Positions 33,701 to 45,700 of a DNA stretch of 64,000 nt are shown here, one piece after another. The DNA is from Branchinecta lynchi (lineage: Eukaryota > Arthropoda > Branchiopoda > Anostraca > Branchinectidae), in assembly GCA_023053575.1 (NCBI GenBank), contig JAKZAP010000016.1, positions 16,820,030 to 16,884,029 on the forward strand. Direction: 5' to 3'. Position 1 is the stretch's first letter; every line of letters begins with the position of its first letter. The position numbers and the translations under genes are program-made. The notes beneath the pieces were generated by a model. It had not been told where the DNA came from. It searched no databases and worked only from the letters and a program-made list of their open reading frames with translations.

Positions 33701-36700
33701 AGTAGCTTTAGTTTTTCAGTTTCATGTTTCTACATTTAGGAAAATATACAACTAACGAACCGGGATTAGCCTAAAACGTTTGATTGGCTTGGACAAGACA
33801 TTCCATAATACTTTAGGAGAAAAAAAAATTCAACCGTTTGACAAAGGATACCATAAAAAGATTTTTTTTTTTTAAGCATGGAACAGAATAATAGAGAGAT
33901 AAAAAGAAAGCAAACGGAAACGAAAAAGAACTCCAGAAATACGTACGTTCATCCACCTGTAGTAGTAACAAAATGGCATAGCTTGAGTAGAAACAAACAC
34001 ACACAAACATGTTATTTTGTATTATTTCTCAAATGTGTAGAAAAACTGGGTATGTATTATCATTAAGATCGCAACCGTTTTCAAGTTCATCCTGCGTTTT
34101 CTTTTGATGTCGGAAACAAAACATTCTTACTCATACCTCATACACAGTAGTTTTTATGGCACTTGCCCTTCGGCCAAGTGCCATATAGCGATCGCAATTT
34201 CTGTCCGTCCGTCGGTCTGTCGGTCTGTCGGTCTGTCGGTCTGTCGGTCTGTCGGTCTGTCCAGGTTTTGCTAGTTCGGGCACTTCCAGATAAGCTAGGA
34301 CGATAAAACTTGGCAAGCGTATCAGGGACCCCAAATGATTAAGTTGGAAATAGTCACTTCCCCGATCCGAGCACCGTGGGGGGAGTGGAGGGAGGGGGAA
34401 TCCGGAATCTTGAGGTATTTTTAACTTTTGAACGGGTGATCGGATCTCGATGAAACTTGATATTTGGAACGACCTCATTCCTCAGACGACCCACTTAAAA
34501 TCCGGACCGGATCCGGTGACTTTTGGGGGGAGCTGGAGGGGGCAACCGGAAATCTTGGGAAACGCTATGAGTGGAGGGATCGAGATGAAACTTGGTGGGA
34601 AGACACCTAGCAAACACTAGATATATCATTGACATAACCGAGCCGATTCGGGTACTGTGGGGGGGGAGTGGAGGGAGGGGGAATCCGGAATCTTGAGGTA
34701 TTTATAAATTTTGAACGGGTGATCGGATCTCGATGAAACTTGATATTTGGAACGACCTCATGCCTCAGACGACCCACTTAAAATCCGGACCGGATCCGGT
34801 GACTTTTGGGGGGGGAGCTGGAGGGGGCAACCGGAAATCTTGGGAAACGCTATGAGTGGAGGGATCGAGATGAAACTTGGTGGGAAGACACCTAGCAAAC
34901 ACTAGATACATCATTGACATAACCGAGCCGATTCGGTCACTGTGGGGGGGGAGTGGAGGGAGGGGGAATCCGGAACCTTGAGGTATTTATAACTTCTGAA
35001 CGGGTGATCGGATCTCGATGGAACTTGATATTTGGAAAGGCCTCATGCCTCAGACGACGTACTTAAAATCCGGACCGGATCCGGTGACTTTTGGGGGGGA
35101 GCTGGAGGGGGCAACCGGAAATCTTGGGAAACGCTATGAGTGGAGGGATCGAGATGAAACTTGGTGGGAAGACACCTAGCAAACACTAGATACATCATTG
35201 ACATAATCGAGCCGATTCGGGTACTGTGGGGGGGGAGTGGAGGGAGGGGGAATCCGGAATCTTGAGGTATTTATAACTTTTGAACGGGTGATCGGATCTC
35301 GATGGAACTTGATATTTGGAAAGACCTCATGCCTCAGACGACCCACTTAAAATCCGGACCGGATCCGGTGACTTTTGGGGGGAGCTGGAGGAGGCAGCCG
35401 GAAATCTTGGGAAACGCTATGAGTGGAGGGGTCGAGATGAAACTTGGTGGGAAGACACCTAGTAAACACTAGATACATCATTGACATGACCGAGCCGATT
35501 CGGGCACTGTCGGGGGAGTGGAGGGAGGGGAATCCGGAATCTTGAGGTATTTATAACTTTTTAACGGGTGACCGGATCTCGATGAAACTTGATATTTGGA
35601 ACGACCTCATGCCTCAGACGACCCACTTAAAATCCGGACCGGATCCGGTGACTTTTGGGGGGAGCTGGAGGGGCAACCGGAAATCTTGAGAAACAACGTG
35701 AGTGGAGGGATCGAGATGAAACTTGGTGTGAAGATACATCATTGACATAACCGAGCCAATTCGGGCACTGTGGGGGGAGTGGAGGGAGGGGGAATCCGGA
35801 ATCTTGAGGTATTTATAACTTTTGAACGGGTGATCGGATCTCGATGGAACTTGATATTTGGAAAGGCCTCATGCCTCAGATGACCGACTTAAAATCCGGA
35901 CCGGATCCGGTGACTTTTGGGGGAGCTGGAGGGGTTAACCGGAAGTCTTGGGAAACGCTATGAGTGGAGGGATCGAGATGAAACTTGGTGGGAAGACACC
36001 TAGCAAACACTAGATACATCATTGACATGACCGAGCCAATTCGGGCACTGTTGGGGGAGTGGAGGGAGAGGGAATCCGGAATCTTGAGGTATTTATAACT
36101 TTTGAACGGGTGACCGGATCTCGATGAAACTTGATATTTGGAAAGACCTCATGCCTCAGACGACCCACTTAAAATCCGGACCGGATCCGGTGACTTTTGG
36201 GGGGAGCTGGAGGGGAGAACCGGAAATATTGGAAAACGCTATGAGTGGAGGGATCGAGATGAAACTTGGTGGGAAGACACCTAGCAAACACTAGATATAT
36301 CATTGACATAACCGAGCCGTGCCTACTCGTAACAAGTGCCATATGAGCTCGTAGCTCTTGTTAAATTCGGAAAGTAAGTTTTTGATTAGTTGTGTGTGTC
36401 TTAGTCCTGGTATTTGCCTTAGAATTATTAGCGTTGTTTCTTTGCTTATTCTTTTTCTGTATTAGTTTCAAAATAATTTGCATTGAGGTGATTATGTCAA
36501 TATAGAAAAATTAGCTAAATTTTAAAAATAGAGATTCCGATGAACTATTAGTCGACCAATTCTGGTAATAACTATATTATTATTCGTATACTGTCACTTG
36601 TTACACAAGACTAGGAATACCCACACAAAGGGTCAGCCTGCTTGTGGCTTTCGATTACTTGGTATTTCCAAAGAACACATAACACAAAGGAGCCTATACA

Positions 36701-39700
36701 TTATCTTGCCTTTCTTTGCCGGCGATGTACGGACAGATATAGTATTGAAAAATCACTTTAGTACCTTAACTGTCATTAAAACTAATAATATCTCATTAAC
36801 ATTGTGTCTAGTTTGCCTACTAGCTTCAGGTTTCAGGTTCTTTAAAGGAGTAATATCATAAGCATTCTAGCACTTGCAATGTCTAGAACCCCCCACCCAA
36901 GACCCAAGATGAAGCCATGACTCGATCCGACCGCTGGGTTATCTAGCGGTGCGGGTTGGAAGCGGCCGTCATGGGGAGGATGGAACCACAGTTTGACTTT
37001 GAATCTAACAAATTTTTTCGTAGCAGACATGTGAAAAATGAGCAGAAAAATTATACTAATTATTTGCATTATCAATTTCTTTAAGTGTTTTGTTTTCTGT
37101 TGTTTTTTTTTTGTTAATTCCAAAGTCCAAGCTAAGTCAAAGTCTTGTTAAGTCCAAAGAATTAAGGATGTAAACTAGATCACAATAAACAAACGCGGCA
37201 AATTATACTAAATTCATTATAGTGATTTCTTGAAGATTCTGCAATTGAGCTAAATAATATTCAGCTTCCGAGGCCAAAAAATGTCAAAGTGGCCGATTCC
37301 AGTCAGGACCAGTCAGGAAACCGGACATAGTAGACAAGGGTAGTCTCATGGACTACTATAGTTCTGACCCAGTCAATCCAGAAATTTCTAATCAAGCTGG
37401 TTCACGCACCCAAGCGGAGCTGGAATTCACATATCCAGTCAAGCCCGAGGCCTACTAGCCGATATGGACCATTATGACAATAGCTAATTTGCTTGTATCA
37501 CATGAGCAAGAATGTGACACATCCCGATGAAAAATTTATCTCAAAATAGTACTATGAAGTAGTACGAAAAAGTAGCATGCAGCACTAACGATGCTACTAC
37601 ATGCTTCTACTTCAAGGCTACCGTGTTACTGCATACTACTATATACTACTATTAGCAAGACCGGATGCTACTATGGCAAGATAGGATGCTACTGGATACT
37701 ACTACATAAGATTGGACCAGTCTGAGGCACATTAAATGATAGTATTCTTTGCTATTACATAGTATTACATGCAACGTTTTCGTACTACTACCATACTACT
37801 ACGCAGGCTACAGAGTTACTCTAACCTTGTATTAGCATAGCAGCTAACTGGAGCTGGGGGATAAAGACAGATTAAACAATGTCAGGATGCTGGGAAATTA
37901 ATAAGGGTGACGAAAACAGAAGAATTAATAAATAGGAGTTCCTGAGTTTTCCCTGTCCACCACGTAAGGATCCTTGGTCCTCCGAAAAAACGATAAATTA
38001 TAATAACAATAACGCATCCCTTCCCTCTCCTTCGTTTTTAAGCACATCTCGGATTATTTACTGTTTATGTTCGAATATTCAAAACTCTTTGAACATGTTA
38101 TTTTAAATATGCAAAGCACCTGCTCCACTTGTCTAAATTATGCCATAACCATACATTGACGGAGAAGTTGAAAATTCAAGATGCAAGCTTACCCTTTTGG
38201 ATGTTTCTTCGTCGCTATAAAAAATCATTGACAACAGAGCCCAACCAGCGCACGACCTTCTACACTGCTTCCTGGCCAAATTAGTGTCTTTTTCTGTGTC
38301 TTTACGTCTTTTATTCATTTTCTTTTATTTACTCCGCTTTTTCGAAATGGTTCGTTAAAAATAAATTACTTACTTACTTACTTACTAGAACCTGCTTTTA
38401 ACCAATTATCCACGGCTTTGACGGTTATAAGCCTTTTCCCAGTTCCTTTTGACTTCTATCGAAAACTCGGCAAAATTCAGATAACCGGTTTTACACATTA
38501 GCAGCATGATACGCGGAAACTCGTCGGGATCATAATGCGAGGGGAAAATACAGAATAGTGGCAACTGCAAAGATTGGTGAGGTATGGTTAGCGGGCCTAG
38601 AATAAAATGATATGTGTGTCTCCGAGCTTAATGTTTAACTGAAAAGCCAACTTATGAGTATACCTTGGATTTGAATATACTGAATTATTTTGACTCCTGT
38701 AAGGCATTTTTGTTTTTTTCTTAGCGTAGTCTAGTAGTGGCGTTGGGAATCTCCGCTGGTTGTTCGACAAATAAAGTTACGACGAGTCGCGGAAAATTTG
38801 AATGTCTGCAAAAGCGTGCGTTTCAATGGCCAACAAAGTGAAGATTTTGAAGTTTTCGATTCCAGACTGCAGAATCACATCCGAAGATAGCCCTCTATTC
38901 CGTGCTACCCCGTATATGTTTCCTTTGTGGAAGGACCCAGTCAACAGAGAGCTAAACATTTCAGACATAGAGGTACATCTGTATAGAGATACAACAGTTA
39001 TGGAAGAGATTACGTCAGCTAAAATTCAATAATCGTGGATAACAAAGCAACGAAGTAACGCGTTTTTGTCGGTTCTTCTAGCCTAATTAAGTAAAAATAT
39101 GATGGGTAAAAATATGACTGTCGTATCTTAGCCCTATTCTGTTAATCTTTAAGGATTAATGAAAACAGTTATGGAAGTAGGTTGCATTGGTATAATAGAC
39201 ACGACCTGTCCTTTAAGCATCCCACATTTAGTCGATTGGCCACTGAAGGTAAGAGCACACACACTCCGGTTTTCCCAGCCAGATACAAATTTTCTCCTTC
39301 GCTTCTCATCTGATCCGACCTGTGTATGGACTTAGCTATAGTTGGATATATTTTAGAATACACTTGATGACTATCTCTCCCTTCCGATGTAGAATCTCCG
39401 TTTACCTGCGGAAGAACGGAAGAAACGGTGTCACAGCTGCCTCGGGATTTGAGTCATTGAGTTTGAGTCGTTACGGACACGTTTACTCCTTCTTCCTGAG
39501 AATCACTGGCGTGTTTTGGACTTAATCATATAGAGTATTTTCAGGAGAGGGTGGTGAGCTGCTTCGTTTCCAGAGTGACATTGTAGATGGAACCAGATGC
39601 CTTCACTTGTCTAAGAATGGCCGCATTGACGCAAATGAGATATGTGTGGTCTTCAGAAGTTCGGCCGGAAGAGCTTGTCAAGTAAGTTAATCTCCAAGCT

Positions 39701-42700
39701 TTTAATAGTTATAAGAGTGATGTCACTTAACTGACAGCTGAACAATGAAACCATACTTGAACACACCATGGAGAATGCATTTACAGACATGGCCGCGGAG
39801 AGCTTTCTTCTCCTGAGCGTGACGTTTTCAAAATAGGGATGTTCGTTTCTGGAGGTTTGCACATGCAGACTCGAAGACAAAAAGTGCAATTCATTCAAAT
39901 CTTGTACAGCGTTGGCCGGATCGTACTGGAATTTCTTCTAGATATACGTTTGGGCAAAAATATTCAAGAAGAAGGGTTGATTGGAGACATTTGTTCATTT
40001 CTAAAATTGTTCGGTGCTGAAATAAGGACAGATGGAAAAAGGAGCAAAAATCATAGCTTGGAAACACTATTTCGTATTTGGATTGGGTTTTCTGCAGGCA
40101 ATGTTAACGGAAGTCATACAGATAGGGATGATACTTGGTACTCTTCATTCAGGTGTCCCTTAAACAGAAGACCGCATTCGAGGACCCGGGACACTTGATA
40201 ACTCCATGAACCTAGACAATTTTTAATTACGCTGCCGACACATCGGTTGGTCACGACCTGGCTTCCTACCAGCATTGTCGACACTAGAATTAATTCCATA
40301 CAGACGTTGATATTGGTCAAGCTTTAACATGAAATTACAGAAAATCCGACACTGAAAACTTTATCATTTGTCGTAAGAAGCATTTGCAGTCCTGATTCCA
40401 GGCCTTTTTTGGGAGGGTACATGAGATTTTTGCTATTCCAACAAGTAGCGAACCCTTTAATTCCATTCGTCAGGTTAGCCCGGTGCCGCCTAGTAATGCA
40501 ATTTGTAATTACATTTTGATATTTTTACGACAACGAAAGTAATCGTTCGTCCCTGTTTTCTGCAAATATCTTCTAGGATTACCTCCGTGGGCCTGTAACT
40601 CTATAGTATCTATACTGCAGCATCTGGGCGGGTTTCCCGTTTCATTTGTTTGCTTGATACTAGCTTCCCGAATTGTATCATCAATCAATCAATATTACTC
40701 CAGTAAAAAATCACCATATCACAAACAAACAAAAAAAGAAAACAGGAAAAAAGGAAGAAGACAAAAAAGAACGCGGCAACAAGTGCAAATATCACATGGA
40801 CAAAAAGCAAACATACCTAACCAGGCTCATAGATACAACTTTGCCAAATTGGCAGAGACATGCGGAGCCACGGAAAAGAAAGCACAAGGATGTATTCATT
40901 ATCAGATTCATCTAAACGCTGTTAAAGCGAAATTTTACACGATAGGTGGAGCTGGGAGAAATTAAGTAGACAGAAATCACCGAAATCACCTCCCTACTTA
41001 CCGTAGTTAACAGATTCCGGATTTTTGCCGTCAAGGTTGGAACGAGTTTTCTATTTTCCCGCAGAATATCATGCCGCGGGCGAATCTGACCAATCACGAT
41101 TCAGAGATCCGTAGTTACTACGCTTACTACGCTCCCGAGTGTGGTAAGCAAATAGTTACTATTAGTTACTATTTCGAGAAGGTTGGAACGGTTAGCGTAG
41201 TAACTTCTGGTGAGGTTGGAACGGAAATAGTAACTAATAGAGTATGCCTAATATGTACATCACCATTTAGATGTTGATCAAAAATAAAATCATGATAACG
41301 AAAGTGCGGTACAAAACTCAGTACATGCCTTTCAAGCTTAATAGGAGGGATATAAGGGGTAGTTGACGATTTTGTCGAAAACAAACAATCTCGGTTTTCT
41401 TTGCATTTAAAAGAATATCATATTCTTAAAGCACAATGGACACTTATAATGCTTTACTTTGTATTAAATGCTTCACAAATAAACATTTCCGACTTCTTTT
41501 AGAAGGCGCTACGAAAATCGGCCGTTTTCTTGTTATTCCTTGTCTTTACCTCTCTGGCATTTCGGCGATCCAAATCTTAGGAGCTGCGATATCGTGGCAG
41601 GAAATTCAAAAACTCCGAGCAAGGCTTGATATAAAATGATGTGTTTGAGATGTCACCAAAGTCAAGCAGAAGATGCAGTTTATCTGATTGTTCTAGTGTT
41701 TCATCAGAAGTTCCATGGCTTAAAGTGCCTGTTACAAGTTTTTCTTTGTGGAATAGTGTTGTGAAGCTTGATTAGCTTGCTTTATAAAATGCACCAGAAT
41801 ATGCAACAAGCTTCTTAAAAAATAACATGGCTACAAAAATCATTCAAAAATAAATAACCTATTCAAATCTACTTATACAAGGTGATTTATGCATAAAATA
41901 AAGATCTACTAAGTATTATAAGAAACATCACTTTTATCTTTGTCCAAGCTAGTAAACTGAGCATGTACTGGCCCAAAAAATTACGCTTTGAAATATCACA
42001 GAGAGGAAACTGTTGAAAAAGCTGCTGATCTATAGGGTAAGCATTGTTCCTAGGTTGTTACAGAGTGGGATTGGGGTAGTTTGACGTGTCCATTGAACTT
42101 TAAGCAAAAGATTGGCAAATTAAAAGCAACTTATTTAGTGAGCTAGGGCAAGTCGCCAGCAAAATTAAATCGTCAGCGTAACTAAGGTTATTAAAGCAAT
42201 GCGAACCAATGTGACAGCCCAGGCCGCTAGCACTAAGGCGAATGTTTAGTTCATCACAATACACAATAAACAGATAAACAGATAGCACTCCACCTTGCCT
42301 TACTCCATTTTCTACAGAAAAAGAAGAACTTATAACATTTCCCCATCGAACACGAAACCGTTGATTTTTAAAATAAAAAGCCAGAATGCAAAGTTGACTT
42401 GGAGAACACCTCTCTTCTTCAAAACTGAAAGGAGACTGCCTTGGTTTACGCGATCGAACGCTTTCCTCACATCGACAAACAAGCATAAACATAAGTTCAG
42501 AATAGCCAGTAATATTCGGCTATCGGCATCGCAGAATAAATGTTGCAAAATCAACCGAAAGTCTCCGTTTAAGCTAACAGATTCTGCGGTGTTGACAAAA
42601 ATTTCAACACGAGTAAAAATTAAACGCTCAAAACTTTGAAGAGGTTCGAAGCAATTGCAGTAGGCCGAAAACTATCAGCATTGGAACAATCACCAAGACT

Positions 42701-45700
42701 GTTCTTTTGAACATGTATAAAGTTGGGTTTTTTTTTTTGGTCTCACTTCTGTCTCGTCAAATTTGTAGTTTGGCTCTTGTTTTGTCTTACTTGCGTATTT
42801 ATGAGTTCTTGTTTCCGAAAAGTCAAACTACTCCAAACTACGTCTGCGAGGTAGTTTGTAGTTAGAGCTCCGTAGTTTCAGGTTCGAAACTACAGCAAGT
42901 GGAATGGACAAATAAAAAGGCTTTTAAGCGAAACTGCGCCGAAACTACGTCCAATAAAACGCAACTTAAGTACCATTTCTATCAATGAATCAGGAATAAA
43001 ACCTTGTCTAGGTTATGAGTGACAAAAAAAAATAACTAGGTATGGAGAGACAACATTAACACAATACTTAAGGTGGTTCGAAGATAACTGATCAGCTACC
43101 TCAGCTACCTCAATTGCCAAAATTTACTAAAATCAGTCGAATTGGGTAAAGAAAGAAAGTCAACAAGATTCCTGGCCAAGGAATTAAACACAGATTCAAA
43201 GTTTGACTTCCAAAATTCACAAATATCTGAAGGGGTAGTACAATTTTCTACAACTTTGAGGAGTGTTAAGCTCTGACGTGTTCTTGGACTGACTTCTGAA
43301 CAAAAAACACCAAACTTCTTGTGACAAAAACAATGCAGCCATATAATCAGCCCGAATAGCCTCTTTTCATGGACCCATAGAAGAATATTCTTAAAACGAC
43401 TTCTCCAAATTAGTCTTGTACGATCAAGGAAACAATAAAATTGGCCCCTTCACATACCCACTGAAAAAGCCAGTACCGTGCAGTTTCGTAAATTGGCTTA
43501 AGAAAATCTGACAGACCCGTTATCACATACGTCTCTCGACTTGCAGCTGTCCTAGAATTAGAGAGGCATTTTTGCGATGCTTGTGTAAGAATAGTTCAGA
43601 TTGAAGTATACAGAAGCAGAATACCATTCTTAAGAGAAGAATCATCACAACCAGAACACTGAAGTAACGAATGATGAACACACAACTCATCAAGAAAAGT
43701 GGAAACATGTGTTTTCTACTGATTCAGACCATTGTTTGTCGCAGCGTCCCAAAAAATCTTTGGGGTGTCCTTGCCTCGCATGTATATAGGAGTATTAAAA
43801 CTATGTGCTCTGTGTCTTGCCTTTTTTCTGCTTTTTTTCTCATTCTCAGTTCGTGAATTTGTCTTAAAAAAAAAAAAAATTTAATTCATTCATTCGTTTC
43901 AAATGATTCACTTCTGTGCTAATAACTCCTCAGAGATGTAGATTTTTCCTAATTTTTTTGTCTATTATGGAAGGATAAGACGGCGTTCGGAAAGTGCTTA
44001 AAAGTAACCATGAGGTTCGTAAGTTGGTTCTATAGCTAACTATTTAAACAAAGTTTGATCATGAGGTGAAGTAAAAGAGATGTATAGCAAAATATCGGAA
44101 TACCCTATCATCATAACATATGATAATATGGTATAGAAACAAGGCCAGATAGCTGGAATTGTTCTCTTTTTAAAAAGATTTGTCTCTCCCAGATGAAAAA
44201 TTTATCTCAAAATATTACTATGAAGTAGTACGAAAAAGTTGCATGCAGTACTAACGATGCTACCACATGCTTCTCCTTCAAGGCTACAGTGATACTGCAT
44301 ACTACTATATGCTGCTATTAGCAAAACTGGATGCTACTATGACAAGACAAGATGCTACTGGATACTACTACATAAGATTGGACCAGTCTAAGGCACATTG
44401 AATGATAGTATTCTTTGCTATTACATAGTATTACATGCAACGTTTTTGTACTATAACCATACTACTACCAAGCTACTACGCCGGCTACAAATTTTTCATC
44501 GGGTCGTTTTCTCTTCCTGAGCGATGACAAGCCTTACGAAGTACACCCTCCGAAACACTTTACGAACGCCATTTTTTACGAACGCCATTTGTTGTCCTAG
44601 TCAATGAGGCGGTAGAGTTTCTAGTGCTGATAGCTGTTACTCACACATTTTTCTTTCTTTTCTTTTTTTACTCTCTTTCTTTACCTCTTTTTTCTTTTTT
44701 TTTAAATATATTAGATTAGTTTTTCTGTTGTTACTTATTGAATTTTTTTCGAAGAAACAGATACACCCACCCACAGGATTTGTGTCTTTTATGTGGTTGT
44801 TGAGTTTTTTATATAATGTAGTTTTTCTTTTTGGTGAAGTAAAAAATATATGAATCTGAATCGGAAAAGTGGGAACAGCAAGCCGAGTTTAATTGAACTT
44901 TTGTTTAGAATTGTTTCCTTTGCTTCACTCCGTACTAAGCGACTAACTTAGTAACACCAGGGACCCATAAATTTCCTGTAATGTTTCCTTACAGGGGGCC
45001 AGTCATTTCCGATGCTTCTATATTGCTATGTTACCCGAGCCTCAGCTAGTTTAAAAAAATTCCGCTTGGTACCTAAGCTAGGACAAAAGATCCAGGATAC
45101 TCTTCCATTACAGAGATATATTCCTAATTCAGCACAATAGCTGCGAACAATTTTGCCTATCTGGATAGTCGGGCATTTTATCCCCGTGGGTATTTCTCGA
45201 ACTACCTGACACTCGGTCAAGAGCGCAACAGAAATCTCTTATTGACTAGCCCCTGAATGGCGAGTCATTGCAGGAAATTTATGGGTCCCTGGTAACACTG
45301 TCGTCGCTTTCTGTAATCCACGAGTTTTTGACGTCTCAGCCGTTCTTTCGCTAAAACAAGGCAGGACATAACGACATAACGAGGGCAACTACCAGCAGCA
45401 AATCTGTCACCTGCGCTGGCTCAGTCGCGTCCTTCGGTACCCAATGACTACCTACTTTTACTAGTCTTTGTTGAAGAGTCTCTCATCCCTCGTGGCGAAG
45501 GAGAACGGGTAGCCAGCTCAAGAATTTATAGACGACCAAAGAACTTGCTGCAGGTGGCTTCCACTGTTTTTGTCAAAGGTGGGAAAACGGCTTTCCGAAT
45601 GTCACTCAAGGGCTGGTACATTTGGATGCATCTATGGTGCTACAGTTCGACAGCTCTTGGACGTTGGCAGCCGGGAGTGATGGCCACCTAACAACTACAT

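Larger units (their letters stand above)
33698..39436. other. SPH intron 5
   Basis: Contains an inverted GGCACTTG element with seven tandem units, a TAGTAG MITE, a dispersed repeat at 37290-37470, a LINE 3' end and a GTTTAAC MITE. No coding sequence seen. Confidence 0.5.

Noticed and set aside
34212..34262. GTCGGTCT runs and similar short tracts as a CRISPR-like array
   Set aside because: Simple tandem repeats without spacers, in a eukaryotic intron.
40654..40965. 103-codon Lys/Gln-rich frame
   Set aside because: Low complexity starting at an (ATCA)n run, more like a retroposon tail than a gene.
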